DNA of 64,000 nt from Massilia sp. YIM B02769 (lineage in GTDB: Bacteria > Pseudomonadota > Gammaproteobacteria > Burkholderiales > Burkholderiaceae_D): contig NZ_JASNRC010000003.1 of the NCBI RefSeq assembly GCF_030411995.1, positions 124,001 to 188,000 of the forward strand, read 5' to 3'. This document shows, in pieces, positions 9,029-18,890 of this stretch (the first letter of the stretch is position 1; every line of letters starts with the position of its first letter). A program made the translations under genes and the position numbers. Below the pieces are notes generated by a model. It was given only the letters and a program-made list of their open reading frames with translations, was not told the origin of the DNA and ran no database searches.

Positions 9029-10093
9029 ATGGCACTCGTATCACTGCGTCAACTGCTGGACCACGCTGCCGAAAACAGCTACGGCCTGCCGGCATTCAAC
9101 GTTAATAACCTGGAGCAAGTGCAGGCCATCATGGCTGCGGCCGACGCCGTCGGTGCGCCGGTCATCATGCAAGCCTCGGCAGGCGCGCGCAAGTACGCCG
9201 GCGAAGCCTTCCTGCGCCACCTGATCGACGCCGCCGTCGAAGCCTACCCGCACATCCCGGTCGTCATGCACCAGGACCACGGCCAGTCGCCGGCGGTCTG
9301 CATGGCCGCGATCCGTTCGGGCTTCAGCTCGGTGATGATGGACGGTTCGCTGGAAGCCGACGGCAAGTCGGTGGCTTCCTACGAATACAACGTCGAAGTC
9401 TCGAAAGAGGTCGTCAAGTTCGCGCACTCGATCGGCGTGACCGTCGAAGCCGAACTGGGCGTGCTCGGTTCGCTGGAAACGATGAAGGGCGACAAGGAAG
9501 ACGGCCACGGCGCCGACGGCACCATGACCCGCGAGCAGCTGCTGACCGACGTCGACCAGGCCGCCGACTTCGTGGCCCGCACTCAGTGCGACGCCCTGGC
9601 AATCGCCATCGGCACCTCGCACGGCGCCTATAAATTCACGCGCAAGCCGACCGGCGACATCCTGGCCATCGATCGCATCAAGGAAATCCACGCGCGCATC
9701 CCGAACACCCACCTGGTGATGCACGGTTCCTCGTCGGTGCCGCAGGAACTGCTGGCCATCATCCGCGAATTCGGCGGCGACATGAAAGAGACCTACGGCG
9801 TGCCGGTCGAAGAGATCCAGGAAGGCATCAAGCACGGTGTCCGCAAGATCAACATCGACACCGACATCCGCCTGGCCATGACCGCGGCGATCCGCAAGTA
9901 CATGTTCCAGAATCCGTCGAAGTTCGACCCGCGCGACTACCTGAAGCCGGCGCGCGAAGCGGCGATGGAAGTGTGCAAGGCGCGCTTCCAGTCGTTTGGC
10001 TGCGAAGGCATGGCTGCGAAAATCAAGCCGATTCCGCTCGAAAAAATGGCCGAGCGTTACAAGGCCGGCGAGCTGGCGCAGGTTGTAAAGTAA
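9029..10093 (+). CDS. fba: Fructose-bisphosphate aldolase, class II
   Basis: This zinc-dependent aldolase cleaves fructose 1,6-bisphosphate to dihydroxyacetone phosphate and glyceraldehyde 3-phosphate, and works in reverse in gluconeogenesis. The 354-residue length fits the CbbA/Fba class II-A group. Evidence: [11 protein letters not shown] at the N-terminus, the catalytic/metal segment [18 protein letters not shown], the Zn-His segment GTSHGAYKF, and HGSSSVP with NIDTDIR for substrate phosphate. CTGGAG lies just before the ATG. It ends the glycolysis block. Confidence 0.96.
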   Translation: MALVSLRQLLDHAAENSYGLPAFNVNNLEQVQAIMAAADAVGAPVIMQASAGARKYAGEAFLRHLIDAAVEAYPHIPVVMHQDHGQSPAVCMAAIRSGFSSVMMDGSLEADGKSVASYEYNVEVSKEVVKFAHSIGVTVEAELGVLGSLETMKGDKEDGHGADGTMTREQLLTDVDQAADFVARTQCDALAIAIGTSHGAYKFTRKPTGDILAIDRIKEIHARIPNTHLVMHGSSSVPQELLAIIREFGGDMKETYGVPVEEIQEGIKHGVRKINIDTDIRLAMTAAIRKYMFQNPSKFDPRDYLKPAREAAMEVCKARFQSFGCEGMAAKIKPIPLEKMAERYKAGELAQVVK

Positions 10094-10107
10094 AATTGCG
10101 TTTGGAA

Positions 10108-10137
10108 CGGGCTGCTGCGGCAGCCCGCGTTTCTTTT
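10108..10137 (+). terminator. Probable intrinsic terminator after fba
   Basis: The hairpin arms CGGGCTGC (10108-10115) and GCAGCCCG (10120-10127) enclose a 4-nt loop and are followed by CGTTTCTTTT. This plausibly separates the glycolytic genes from the pur genes. Confidence 0.55.
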
Positions 10138-10189
10138 GGGCGGGTGCCAACGACGGATCCGCCGCTTCTGTTTCTCTGATACTCCTTCT

Positions 10190-11086
10190 ATGAACAGCCT
10201 CTACCAATCCACGATCCAGTCCCTGCCACTGCTTGGCCACGGCAAAGTGCGCGATAACTACGCTGTCGGCGACGACAAGATCCTGATCGTCACCACCGAC
10301 CGCCTGTCGGCCTTCGACGTCGTCATGAACGAGCCGATCCCGGGCAAGGGCATGGTCCTGAACCAGATGAGCGATTTCTGGTTCGAGAAACTCGGCCACA
10401 TCGTGCCGAACCACCTGACCGGCGTGGCGCCGGAAAGCGTCGTGGCTGCCGATGAAGTCGAGCAGGTACGCGGCCGCGCCGTGGTTGCCAAGCGCCTGAA
10501 GCCGATCCTGGTCGAGGCCGTGGTGCGCGGCTACATCATCGGTTCCGGCTGGAAGGACTATCAGGCAAGCGGAAAAATCTGCGGCATCGAACTGCCGGCC
10601 GGCCTGCGCCAGGCGGACAAGCTGCCCGAGCCGCTGTTCACCCCGGCCGCGAAAGCCGACATCGGCGAGCATGACGAGAACATCTCGTTCGCCGAGATGG
10701 AAGAGCGCATCGGCGCCGAACTGGCCGCGAAAATGCGCGAGGTCTCGATTGCCCTCTACACCGCGGCATCGGAATACGCCGCGACCAAGGGCATCATCAT
10801 CGCCGACACCAAGTTCGAATTCGGACTCGACGAAAACAACGTGCTGCACCTGATGGACGAAGTCCTGACCGCCGATTCCTCGCGCTTCTGGCCGGCCGAT
10901 TCGTACGCGCCGGGCATGTCGCCGCCTTCCTTCGACAAGCAGTTCGTGCGCGACTACCTGGAAACCCTGAGCGACTGGAACAAGACCGCACCGGCGCCAG
11001 CCCTGCCGGCGGACGTGATCGCGAAAACCCAGGCCAAGTACTTCGAAGCCATCGAACGCCTGACCGGCGACAAGCTGAAAGTCTAA
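10190..11086 (+). CDS. purC: SAICAR synthase
   Basis: Phosphoribosylaminoimidazole-succinocarboxamide synthase joins CAIR and aspartate using ATP in purine synthesis. The 298-residue length and start [16 protein letters not shown] match the longer PurC form common in betaproteobacteria. Further motifs: [14 protein letters not shown], the [18 protein letters not shown] block and [13 protein letters not shown] 10190 (MNSLYQSTI) is the family start; the in-frame upstream sequence overlaps the fba terminator. PurE begins 1 base after the stop, so purC, purE and purK form an operon. Confidence 0.96.
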   Translation: MNSLYQSTIQSLPLLGHGKVRDNYAVGDDKILIVTTDRLSAFDVVMNEPIPGKGMVLNQMSDFWFEKLGHIVPNHLTGVAPESVVAADEVEQVRGRAVVAKRLKPILVEAVVRGYIIGSGWKDYQASGKICGIELPAGLRQADKLPEPLFTPAAKADIGEHDENISFAEMEERIGAELAAKMREVSIALYTAASEYAATKGIIIADTKFEFGLDENNVLHLMDEVLTADSSRFWPADSYAPGMSPPSFDKQFVRDYLETLSDWNKTAPAPALPADVIAKTQAKYFEAIERLTGDKLKV

Positions 11087-11087
11087 G

Positions 11088-11588
11088 ATGACCGAAAACG
11101 CAGTCAAGCCGCTGGTCGGCGTCATCATGGGTTCGTCCTCGGATTGGGACGTGATGAAGAACGCCGTCGACGTGCTCAAGCAGTTCGGCGTGCCCTTCGA
11201 GGCGCAGGTCATTTCGGCGCACCGTATGCCGGACGAGATGTTCACGTATGCGGAAACGGCGCGTGCGCGCGGCCTGCGCGCCATCATCGCCGGCGCCGGT
11301 GGCGCAGCCCACCTGCCGGGCATGGTGGCGGCAAAAACCATCGTGCCGGTGCTGGGCGTGCCGGTGCCCTCGAAGTACCTGCGCGGTGAGGATTCGCTGT
11401 TGTCGATGGTGCAGATGCCGAAAGGCGTGCCGGTTTCGACCTTCGCCATCGGCGAAGCCGGCGCCGCGAATGCCGCGCTGACCGCGGTGGCGATCATCGC
11501 CGCCGGCGACGACGCCCTGGCCGCGCAGTTGGAACAGTTCCGCAAGGACCAGACCGCCGCCGCCCAGGCGATGACCCTGCCAGTATGA
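11088..11588 (+). CDS. purE: N5-carboxyaminoimidazole ribonucleotide mutase
   Basis: PurE class I converts N5-CAIR to CAIR, working with PurK. 166 residues is standard. [13 protein letters not shown] near the start, the active-site region [25 protein letters not shown] and [19 protein letters not shown] are all diagnostic. The next gene, purK, starts 6 bp downstream. Confidence 0.97.
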   Translation: MTENAVKPLVGVIMGSSSDWDVMKNAVDVLKQFGVPFEAQVISAHRMPDEMFTYAETARARGLRAIIAGAGGAAHLPGMVAAKTIVPVLGVPVPSKYLRGEDSLLSMVQMPKGVPVSTFAIGEAGAANAALTAVAIIAAGDDALAAQLEQFRKDQTAAAQAMTLPV

Positions 11589-11594
11589 GATCGT

Positions 11595-12797
11595 ATGAGT
11601 AATTCGCAGCATCCTTCGTTTCTTCCCACCGCCAACCCGCCGACCTGGCTGGGCGTGATGGGAGGCGGCCAGCTCGGCCGCATGTTCGCCCACGCCGCCC
11701 AGGCGATGGGCTACAAGGTCGCCGTGCTGGAGCCCAGCGCCGATTGCCCTGCGGGGCAGGTGGCCGAGCGCCTGGTCCAGGCCGACTACAACGACAGCAT
11801 CGCGCTCGGCCAGCTGGCGGCCCTGTGCAGCGCCGTCACCACCGAGTTCGAGAACGTGCCGGCCGACAGCATGAACTTGCTGGCGCAAGGCAGCTTCGTC
11901 GCGCCTGCGGGTGCGTGCGTGGCGATTGCCCAGGACCGCGTGCTGGAAAAGCGCTTCTTCGTCGATTGCGCGAGCAAGTCCGGCGTGCTGCCGGCGCCGC
12001 ACAAAGTGATTGCCTCGCTGGAAGACATCGACGCCATCGGTGACGACCTGCTGCCGGGCATCCTGAAGACCGTGCGCATGGGCTACGACGGCAAGGGGCA
12101 GGTGCGTGTGAAGAGCCGCGAGGATGTGCGCGCCGCTTTCGAGTCCATGGGTGGCGTGACCTGCCTGCTGGAAAAGATGCTGCCGCTGGCCTATGAGGTA
12201 TCGGTGCTGACCGCACGCGGCGCCGACGGGCAATCCGTGGTGTATCCGATTGCCGAGAACGTGCACCGCGACGGCATCCTGTTCACCACCACCGTGCCTG
12301 GCCCGAATGTGTCGGCCGACTGCGCGCAACAGGCGCAGGATGCCGCACGCGCCATCGTGGCCGAGCTCGGCTATGTGGGCGTGCTCTGCATCGAATTCTT
12401 CGTGCTGGAAGACGGCTCGCTGGTGGTCAACGAAATGGCGCCGCGTCCGCACAACAGCGGCCACTACACGATCGACGCCTGCGTCACCAGCCAGTTCGCC
12501 CAGCAGGTGCGGGCCATGGCGCGCCTGCCGCTGGGCGATGTGCGCCAGCATTCGCCGGCCGTCATGCTGAACATCCTGGGCGACGTCTGGTTCGACGGCA
12601 ACCAGGATGGCGGCAACCCGCGCGAACCCGCCTGGGACCGCGTGCTGGCGCTGCCGGGCGCCTTTTTGCACCTGTACGGCAAGGATGACCCGCGCCGCGG
12701 TCGCAAGATGGGCCACGTGAGCTTCGTCGCGCCAACGCTGGCTCAGGCGCAGGAACAATTGCGCGCAGCCTGCGCCATCCTCGGGATCGCAGCATGA
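11595..12797 (+). CDS. purK: 5-(carboxyamino)imidazole ribonucleotide synthase
   Basis: PurK is an ATP-grasp enzyme that carboxylates AIR to N5-CAIR using bicarbonate and ATP. The 400-residue protein shows the N-terminal [20 protein letters not shown], the ATP-grasp loop [13 protein letters not shown], and the metal/active region [24 protein letters not shown]. Its stop codon overlaps the tsaC start (ATGA at 12794-12797), so translation is coupled. Confidence 0.96.
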   Translation: MSNSQHPSFLPTANPPTWLGVMGGGQLGRMFAHAAQAMGYKVAVLEPSADCPAGQVAERLVQADYNDSIALGQLAALCSAVTTEFENVPADSMNLLAQGSFVAPAGACVAIAQDRVLEKRFFVDCASKSGVLPAPHKVIASLEDIDAIGDDLLPGILKTVRMGYDGKGQVRVKSREDVRAAFESMGGVTCLLEKMLPLAYEVSVLTARGADGQSVVYPIAENVHRDGILFTTTVPGPNVSADCAQQAQDAARAIVAELGYVGVLCIEFFVLEDGSLVVNEMAPRPHNSGHYTIDACVTSQFAQQVRAMARLPLGDVRQHSPAVMLNILGDVWFDGNQDGGNPREPAWDRVLALPGAFLHLYGKDDPRRGRKMGHVSFVAPTLAQAQEQLRAACAILGIAA

Positions 12798-13822
12798 GCC
12801 AGGATGGAGCAATCGACCTGGCCGCCATCGACGCCGGAGCGCGCGCGCTGGAAGCCGGCCAGCTGGTCGCCTTCCCGACCGAGACCGTGTACGGCCTCGG
12901 CGCCGATGCCGAGAACCCGGCCGCTGTCGCCGCCATTTACGCCGCCAAGGGCCGGCCGCAGGATCACCCGGTGATCGTGCACCTGGCGCCGGAAGCCGAC
13001 ATGGCGCACTGGGCCTGCGAGATTCCGCCGGAGGCGCATGCGCTGGCCGAGGCCTTCTGGCCCGGTCCGCTGACCATGATCCTGAAGCGCGCCCCGAACA
13101 TCCCGGATGCGGTGAGCGGCGGCCAGGACACGGTGGGTTTGCGTTGCCCGTCGCACCCGGTGGCGATTGCCCTGTTGCGCGCCTTCAAGGGCGGGCAGGG
13201 CGGCGTCGCCGCGCCTTCGGCCAACAAGTTCGGCCATGTGAGCCCGACGCTGGCGCACCACGTACGCGACGAGTTCGACGCCGACGGTTCGGTGGCGCTG
13301 GTGCTCGACGGCGGCGCCTCGCAAGTCGGCATCGAGTCGACCATCGTCGATCTGTCGCGCCTGGCCACCCACGGGCCGGTGCTGCTGCGCCCGGGTCACG
13401 TGAGCGCGGAAGCGATTGCCGCCGTGATCGACCGCATGCCGGCCGCGCCCGATGTGGCCGCGCCGCGCGCCTCGGGCACGCTCGAATCGCATTACGCGCC
13501 GCATACGCCGGTGGCGATGCAGGACACGGCGACCCTGGCCCAGACCCTGGCACGCATGGAGGAAGCCGGCCGCAAGGTCGCGCTGATCCATTATTCCGAC
13601 TTGCCGGCGGCCCACGCCAGCCAGCGCCTGCCGGCCACGCCGGACGGCTTTGCGCATGCGCTGTACGCGGCCTTGCGCGCCATGGACGGGCAGGGCGCCG
13701 ACCTGATCCTGGTCGAAGCGCCGCCGCAGAATGGCGCCTGGCTGGGCGTCAACGACCGCCTGCGCCGCGCGGCGCACGGCTCGACCGGCATCGTGCACGG
13801 TTTGCTCAACCGCGACGTGTAA
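12794..13822 (+). CDS. tsaC: L-threonylcarbamoyladenylate synthase (Sua5/TsaC type)
   Basis: This enzyme makes threonylcarbamoyl-AMP from threonine, bicarbonate and ATP for the universal t6A37 modification of ANN-decoding tRNAs. The 342-residue length indicates the two-domain Sua5 form. The YrdC domain covers residues about 10-205 ([62 protein letters not shown]). A linker and C-terminal Sua5 domain begin around the [14 protein letters not shown] linker motif. It overlaps purK by 4 bp. The final 16 coding bases recur 170 bp downstream, so the locus was rearranged. The window also encodes TcdA, which cyclises t6A. Confidence 0.94.
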   Translation: MSQDGAIDLAAIDAGARALEAGQLVAFPTETVYGLGADAENPAAVAAIYAAKGRPQDHPVIVHLAPEADMAHWACEIPPEAHALAEAFWPGPLTMILKRAPNIPDAVSGGQDTVGLRCPSHPVAIALLRAFKGGQGGVAAPSANKFGHVSPTLAHHVRDEFDADGSVALVLDGGASQVGIESTIVDLSRLATHGPVLLRPGHVSAEAIAAVIDRMPAAPDVAAPRASGTLESHYAPHTPVAMQDTATLAQTLARMEEAGRKVALIHYSDLPAAHASQRLPATPDGFAHALYAALRAMDGQGADLILVEAPPQNGAWLGVNDRLRRAAHGSTGIVHGLLNRDV

Positions 13823-13992
13823 GCGTAGGGTGGGTTCTCCGAACCCACCTGTCGTACGATGCGTTCGTTTGCAGTGGTAGGGTGGACACCTGTGTCCACG
13901 CTGTCGTACCGTTGCATACCTGGCCATATGCAGGCGCTGTACGGCGTGGACACAGGTGTCCACCCTACAAGCTGCTCAACCGCGACGTCTAA
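13803..13992. repeat. Duplicated tsaC tail flanking a palindrome block
   Basis: The tsaC 3' end TGCTCAACCGCGACGTGTAA (13803-13822) recurs as the same sequence with one change at 13973-13992. Between the copies are two palindrome units. One has core GGGTTC-TCC-GAACCC (13825-13850). The other is a long inverted pair at 13877-13968, whose outer arms of about 25 bp (GTAGGGTGGACACCTGTGTC and continuing) are perfect reverse complements. This fills the first part of the 535-bp spacer before the GDSL gene. Confidence 0.8.
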
Positions 13993-14013
13993 TCTCATCG
14001 TTGCGTGATATCG

Positions 14014-14082
14014 GTAGGGTGGGTTCTCGAACCCACCATGTCGTTGCGTCATCCGGACGGTGGGTTCAAGAACCCACCCTAC
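14014..14082. repeat. Paired GTAGGGTGGG palindromes
   Basis: Two units in opposite orientation: GTAGGGTGGG then core TTC-TC-GAA, and after about 20 bp GGTGGG with core TTC-AA-GAA ending CACCCTAC. Same family as the adjacent block. Confidence 0.75.
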
Positions 14083-14167
14083 ATGTCGAGCCGCGCCATT
14101 GCGTTGCATCACGCCTACGGTTACCCCAAAAATCCACCGCACATACCTCCCTGTTACCGTCAGACAT

Positions 14168-14194
14168 ATAACGAGCGTTAATGCTTGTTATAAT
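14168..14194 (+). promoter_or_regulatory. 24-bp imperfect palindrome abutting TATAAT
   Basis: Bases 14168-14191 match their reverse complement at 20 of 24 positions, with arms ATAACgAGC and GCTtGTTAT and a TTAA centre. A perfect -10-like TATAAT occupies 14189-14194. No good -35 is visible. The site lies about 165 bp before the GDSL lipoprotein start, leaving a long leader. It is a candidate operator/promoter; the regulator is unknown. Confidence 0.4.
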
Positions 14195-14357
14195 CCAGCG
14201 CGTTGCCAGTAATTTATCCCCGTCAACTGTTGTCTCCTGCCGACGACACGACAATTGACCCATATACAAGCGGAAAGAACACTGGCATATTAGTTACGGC
14301 ACGAATAGCACGGGCGTTCGTTTCACAGAAAAAACATCCTTTCCATCAGGAGACACA

Positions 14358-15713
14358 ATGCGTCAAAAGAATTTTGCGCTCGCACTGCTGACCGCAGCTG
14401 CGCTCGCCGCTTGCGGCGGCACCGGTAGCAGCGGTGGCGACCAATCCCACCCGATCACCTTCAGCCAGCAAGTCACCTTCGGCGACAGCCTGTCGGACGT
14501 CGGCACCTACAACGTCGGCGCCGTGAAGGTTGCCGGCGGCGGCAAGTTCTCGATCAATGGTTCGGAAACCTCGAAGGATCCGGCACTGACCGGCCTGAAC
14601 TGGACCGAAGTGCTGGCTGCCGAACTGCGTCTGCCGGCCCCATGCGCGGCCCAGACCGGCCTGGAAGGCACCAACAACGACGCCAACCCGGCACTCGACT
14701 TCAACGTCCCGATCGTCAACAACGTCAACTGCTTCAACTACGCCCAGGGCGGCGCCCGCGTGACCAATCCTATCGGTCCGGGCAACAAGGTCGTCAAGCC
14801 TGAAATCGGCGAAATGACCGTCCCGGTCGCCACCCAGGTCCAGATGCACCTGGCCAAGACCGGCGGCAAGTTCAGCGGCACCGAACTGGTCACCATCATG
14901 GCCGGCGGCAACGACGTCCTGATGCAACTGGCCGCCGTCAGCTCGGCCGGCACCACCGCAGGCCAGCAAGCCTTCCCGGGCCTGCTGATCAGCGGCCTGG
15001 TCGCCACCACCCCGAACCCGGCAACCGCGCTGCCGCTGATCCAGCAAGCCGTCGTGACGAATGCCGCGAATGGCCAGACCGCGATCATCAACGCGGCTGT
15101 CGGCGCTGCGGTCGGACAAGGCGCCACCCTGGACGCCGCGCGTGCCGCTGCCGCCAAGGCCGGTACCGATGCCACCGCCGCCGGCGCCAAGGCTGCCGCC
15201 GAGTATGCCGCCGCGAACGCGCAAACCCTGGTCGCCGCACTGGGCAAGGCCGGCGCGGAAAAAGCCGCCATCGTCAAGGATATCGTCGCCAAGGGCGCCA
15301 AGTACGTTGTCGTGAACAACCTGCCGGACGTGGCCAACACCCCGTCGGGCCGCGCCCAGCCTGCGCTGCAGCCGCTGATCGACACCATGGTCAACGCCTT
15401 CAACACCCAGCTGAAGGCCGGCCTGGGCGAGAGCCCGGCCATCCTGTACGTCGACCTGTACAGCATCAGCCGCGACCAGATGACCAACCCGAAGACCAAG
15501 GAAATCTATGGTCTGAGCAACGTCACGACGCCGGCCTGCGACCTGGCCAACCCGGCGGTCAAGGAAACCTCGCTGCTGTGCACCACGCGTACCCTGGTCG
15601 CTGGCGATACCGCGCACTTCATGTATGCCGACAGCATCCACCCGACCCCGTACGAGTACTGGCTGATCGCGCGCTATATCTTGAAAGATATGGCCGTCAA
15701 GGGCTGGCTGTAA
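14358..15713 (+). CDS. SGNH/GDSL-family lipoprotein hydrolase
   Basis: A 451-residue predicted secreted lipid-anchored esterase. The N-terminus has a lipobox LAAC (Cys 19) followed by a Gly/Ser spacer. Block I FGDSLSDVG carries the nucleophile Ser44, block III is AGGNDV, and block V DSIHPT carries Asp425 and His428, so the catalytic set is intact. Between blocks III and V is an unusual Ala-rich stretch (around residues 233-295, with AARAAAAKAG, ATAAGAKAAAEYAAA), probably a long helix or coiled coil. CAGGAG precedes the ATG. An OmpW-type porin gene follows 84 bp later. The substrate is unknown; lipid or ester substrates are typical of the family. Confidence 0.88.
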   Translation: MRQKNFALALLTAAALAACGGTGSSGGDQSHPITFSQQVTFGDSLSDVGTYNVGAVKVAGGGKFSINGSETSKDPALTGLNWTEVLAAELRLPAPCAAQTGLEGTNNDANPALDFNVPIVNNVNCFNYAQGGARVTNPIGPGNKVVKPEIGEMTVPVATQVQMHLAKTGGKFSGTELVTIMAGGNDVLMQLAAVSSAGTTAGQQAFPGLLISGLVATTPNPATALPLIQQAVVTNAANGQTAIINAAVGAAVGQGATLDAARAAAAKAGTDATAAGAKAAAEYAAANAQTLVAALGKAGAEKAAIVKDIVAKGAKYVVVNNLPDVANTPSGRAQPALQPLIDTMVNAFNTQLKAGLGESPAILYVDLYSISRDQMTNPKTKEIYGLSNVTTPACDLANPAVKETSLLCTTRTLVAGDTAHFMYADSIHPTPYEYWLIARYILKDMAVKGWL

Positions 15714-15797
15714 TCCCGGGCTGAAGAACAAAGCGCTCAGCCGCGCACCGGCCTGAAGCAGGGCGGTGTGCGGCTCCAATAAGAATCAGGAGAAATA

Positions 15798-16478
15798 ATG
15801 AAAGTACGTTTGAATAGCGTCGTGAAAATGGCCGTCGCCGCTGCCGCGCTGGCATGCGCGACCGGCGCCTCGGCCCAGTCGGCCGGCCAGTGGACCGCGA
15901 AATTCGGCTTCAACCAGCTGACCCCGAAAGTCGAGAGTGGCGACCTGACCGGTCCGGCCCTGCCGTTCACCAAGGCAGGCGTCGACCGCGACATCCAGCC
16001 GGTGCTGATCTTCGCCTACGGCCTGACCAACAACATCTCGGCCGAAGTCGCGCTGGGCACCCCGTACAAGCACAAGATCAAGGGCGCAGGCTCGATCGAA
16101 GGCACGGGCGAACTGGGCACCGTCGAGGCGCTGCCACCGACCCTGTTCCTGCAATACCGCTTCTTCGAGCCGACCGCGACCTTCCGTCCGTACATCGGCC
16201 TGGGCGCGACCTACGCCTACTTCATGAAGGAACGCGGTTCGGGCAAGCTGACCGCCCTGACCAACCCGGGCGGCCCTGCCACGACCTTCGACATCGATAA
16301 CAAGTTCACCTACACCGGCCAGATCGGCGTGGCGATGAACCTGAGCGAGAAATGGTTCGTCGACGCGACCGTCAACAAGAGCCGCCTGCGCACCGACGTG
16401 CACTTCTCGACCGGCCAGACCCAGCACATGAAGCTGGATCCGGTGGCAGTGGTGCTGGCGGTGGGTTACAAGTTCTAA
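15798..16478 (+). CDS. OmpW family outer-membrane protein
   Basis: A 226-residue outer-membrane beta-barrel. The signal peptide ends ATGASAQ. The mature part starts with AGQWTAKFGFNQLTPK and has repeated beta strands with aromatic girdles (FLQYRFFEP, RPYIGLGATYAYF). It ends VVLAVGYKF, with the terminal Phe required for barrel assembly. OmpW proteins form eight-stranded barrels with a hydrophobic channel for small apolar compounds. AGGAG lies 7 bases before the ATG. It may be co-transcribed with the GDSL lipoprotein gene, though a G-C-rich hairpin lies between them. A good terminator follows. Confidence 0.9.
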   Translation: MKVRLNSVVKMAVAAAALACATGASAQSAGQWTAKFGFNQLTPKVESGDLTGPALPFTKAGVDRDIQPVLIFAYGLTNNISAEVALGTPYKHKIKGAGSIEGTGELGTVEALPPTLFLQYRFFEPTATFRPYIGLGATYAYFMKERGSGKLTALTNPGGPATTFDIDNKFTYTGQIGVAMNLSEKWFVDATVNKSRLRTDVHFSTGQTQHMKLDPVAVVLAVGYKF

Positions 16479-16493
16479 GCAGTCACGCAATCG

Positions 16494-16529
16494 AAAAAGC
16501 CAGCATGGTTAGCCGTGCTGGCTTTTTTA
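16494..16529 (+). terminator. Intrinsic terminator after the OmpW gene
   Basis: AAAAAGCCAGCA pairs with TGCTGGCTTTTTT around a short loop and ends in a run of six T. The A-rich upstream arm means it could work in both directions. Confidence 0.85.
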
Positions 16530-16547
16530 TTTGCGGGCGAAGATTTC

Positions 16548-16752
16548 GTAGGGTGGGCACTCCGTGCCCACGCGGTACGCACGGCTCCGAAGCCGTTGGC
16601 AGTGAGGCGTCGCTCGAAACGCATGCAACGGCTAGCGGCTTCGCTTCGGGGCAGCGGGCGATGTTTTACGGCCAGTGGCGAGAAGGACACGCACGTAACC
16701 GCGTGGGCACTTCGTGTTTGAGGCCCCCGGCCTCAAACACCCCACCGTACGG
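16548..16752. repeat. Inverted pair of GTAGGGTGGG palindromes, right copy interrupted
   Basis: The left unit (16548-16584) has core GGGCAC-TCC-GTGCCC followed by ACGCGGTACGCACGG. The right unit (about 16690-16752) is its inverse, but its core is split by an extra perfect palindrome with 12-bp arms (16714-16725 and 16729-16740, around CCC). With the OmpW terminator this fills the spacer before the next gene. Nothing else is seen there. Confidence 0.7.
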
Positions 16753-16778
16753 TTACCTACCGTGGCCGAAATGCGGCA

Positions 16779-18890
16779 TCAGTGCACGCCGGCCGCATAC
16801 TGCGCAAACCGCTCGCCGCTGAGCGCCTTCTCGTACAGGTAGCCCTGGAAGCCATAGCACCCGGCCTCCGACAGAAACTCCCGCTGCCCCGCCGTCTCCA
16901 CTCCTTCCGCAATCACCTGCAGCCCCAGGCTGCCCCCCAAAGCAATGATCGAGCGCACGATCGAGGCGTCGTTGCCGTTGGTGAGCACGTCGCGCATGAA
17001 GGAATAATCGATCTTCAGCTGGTCGAGCGGCAGCTTGCGCAAATAGGCCAGCGAAGAATACCCGGTGCCGAAGTCGTCGAGCGAGAAGGTGATGCCGAGG
17101 CGGCGCAGGGTTTCCATGGTCTGCACCGTGTGCGCGAAATCGGTGACGACCAGGGTTTCGGTGAGCTCGAATTTCAGTCCGTGCGGGTCGACGCCGGTGG
17201 CCGCCAGGATTTCCTGGGTCATGGCCACGAAATCGGGCTCGACGAACTGGCGCGCGCTGACGTTCACCGACAGCGACAGGTGGCGGGTGGCCGGGTTGCG
17301 CTGCCAGTTGGCGAGTTCGGCGCAGGCCGTGCCGAGCACCCAGCGGCCGATGTCGACGATCAGGCTGGTTTCCTCGGCCGCCTTGATGAATTCGGTCGGA
17401 TACAGCACCTCGCCGTTCGGCTGGCGCCAGCGCAGCAGGGCTTCGGCGCCGATCACGCGGCTGGCGCCGTCGAGTTGCGGCTGGTAGTTCAGCATGAACT
17501 CGTGGTTGCGTAGGGCGCGCCGCAGGCCGGTCTCGAGTTCCGAACGCGCGCTCCAGGCCGCCTGCATGGCCGGGTCGAAGAAACGGAAGGTGTTGCGGCC
17601 GGCGGCCTTGGCTTGGTACATCGCGGTGTCGGCCTGCTTCAATGCCGACTCCACGGTGTCGGTCATGCCGCTGATCATGGTCACACCCACGCTGGTCGAG
17701 ACCGCATACATGAAGTCGGCCAGCTGGAAGGGCGCCGACATGGCCGCGACGATCTTCGCCGCCACGGTCTCGGCCTGGTGCGCGGCGGCGGCCATCGTGT
17801 CTTCCTCGGGCGGCACCAGGATCACGAATTCGTCGCCGCCCAGGCGCGCCACCATGTCGGCCTCGCGCACGCTGTTTTCCAGGCGCCGCGCCACCGCCTG
17901 CAGCAGCACGTCGCCGGCGGCGTGGCCGTGGGTGTCGTTCAGGGTCTTGAAGTTGTCGAGGTCGCAGAACATCAGCGCCCCGTACTTGCGCGAGCGCGCG
18001 CTGCCGATCAGGGCGCGGCGCAGGTGGTCCATCAGGCTGGCGCGGTTCGGCAGTTCGGTGAGGGCGTCGAAATAGGCGAGGCGGTGGATGCGCGCCTCGT
18101 TGCTCTTGCGCTCGCTGATGTCGGTGCTGATCACCAGGATTTTTTGCGGCATGCCGGCCGCGGCATTCGCCGGCACCACGGTCCAGCGGGTGTCGGCCTG
18201 CATGGTGACGCCGTCGCGCCGGTGCTGGTGCAGTTCGCCCGACCATTCGCCTTCCTGCAGCGCATTGCGCCAGGCTTCGCTGTAGGCGGCGTGGTCGTCG
18301 CACAGCAGGTCCGGCATGTGCTGGCCGCGCACTTCCTCGGCGCTCCAGCCGTACAGGCGCTCGGCGCCCTTGTTCCAGTAGGTGATGCGCGCGCTCATGT
18401 CCATGACGAAGATGGCGTCGCGCGCCTTGTCGAGCAGCGAGGCCTGCTCCAGGGCCAGCATGTCGGCGCGGCGCACCACCGTGATGTCGGCAATGAAGCC
18501 CTCCAGCGCCACCACGGCGCCGCGCTCATCGTAGACGGCGGCGCCTTGCTCCCAGGCCCAGCGCATTTGGCCGGAGGCGTTCGTGATGCGGTAGCTGAGC
18601 TGGTAGGCGCGGCGGTCGCGGATCGCCGCATTCGTGTCGTCCGCCACCTTGGCGCGGTCGTCGGGATGGATCAGGCTGGCAAACGAGAGCGGGTGCTCGC
18701 CGATAAAGGCCGAAGCCGGATAGCCCGTCAGGCGTTCCATGCCGGCACTGACGAACTCCATGGTCCACTTGGGATCATTCAGGCAACGGTACACAGCCCC
18801 AGGCAAGTTACTAAGCAACAGATCCAGGGACAATGCCGATGCATCGGTTGACCGAGAGTTTGTCGATGTCAGGGTGGGGGTGAGATTCAT
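16779..18890 (-). CDS. PAS-PAS-GGDEF-EAL c-di-GMP turnover protein
   Basis: A 703-residue cytoplasmic protein with no membrane segment. Two PAS domains (about residues 25-140 and 145-265, the second ending ISTDISERKSNEARI) precede a GGDEF domain and a C-terminal EAL domain. The GGDEF domain looks competent: FCDLDNFKTLNDTHGHAAGD and LGGDEF are canonical. The EAL domain is also intact: GAEALLRW, NVSARQF, ELTETLV, LDDFGTGYSS, QLKIDYSFM, EGVET. Either or both activities are possible, with PAS signals setting the balance. It is transcribed alone. The start MNLTPTLTST at 18890 is the only reasonable one. Confidence 0.93.
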   Translation of the reverse strand: MNLTPTLTSTNSRSTDASALSLDLLLSNLPGAVYRCLNDPKWTMEFVSAGMERLTGYPASAFIGEHPLSFASLIHPDDRAKVADDTNAAIRDRRAYQLSYRITNASGQMRWAWEQGAAVYDERGAVVALEGFIADITVVRRADMLALEQASLLDKARDAIFVMDMSARITYWNKGAERLYGWSAEEVRGQHMPDLLCDDHAAYSEAWRNALQEGEWSGELHQHRRDGVTMQADTRWTVVPANAAAGMPQKILVISTDISERKSNEARIHRLAYFDALTELPNRASLMDHLRRALIGSARSRKYGALMFCDLDNFKTLNDTHGHAAGDVLLQAVARRLENSVREADMVARLGGDEFVILVPPEEDTMAAAAHQAETVAAKIVAAMSAPFQLADFMYAVSTSVGVTMISGMTDTVESALKQADTAMYQAKAAGRNTFRFFDPAMQAAWSARSELETGLRRALRNHEFMLNYQPQLDGASRVIGAEALLRWRQPNGEVLYPTEFIKAAEETSLIVDIGRWVLGTACAELANWQRNPATRHLSLSVNVSARQFVEPDFVAMTQEILAATGVDPHGLKFELTETLVVTDFAHTVQTMETLRRLGITFSLDDFGTGYSSLAYLRKLPLDQLKIDYSFMRDVLTNGNDASIVRSIIALGGSLGLQVIAEGVETAGQREFLSEAGCYGFQGYLYEKALSGERFAQYAAGVH

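Noticed and set aside
9041..12812. Long leftward open frames opposite fba and the pur genes
   Set aside because: They mirror conserved glycolysis and purine genes, lack ribosome sites and show no domain.
13825..14082. CRISPR-like array in the tsaC spacer
   Set aside because: Units are palindromic, irregularly spaced and inverted, without uniform spacers; no cas genes.
15737..15778. Hairpin between the GDSL and OmpW genes as a terminator
   Set aside because: The 11-bp stem has no T-run after it, so termination is doubtful.
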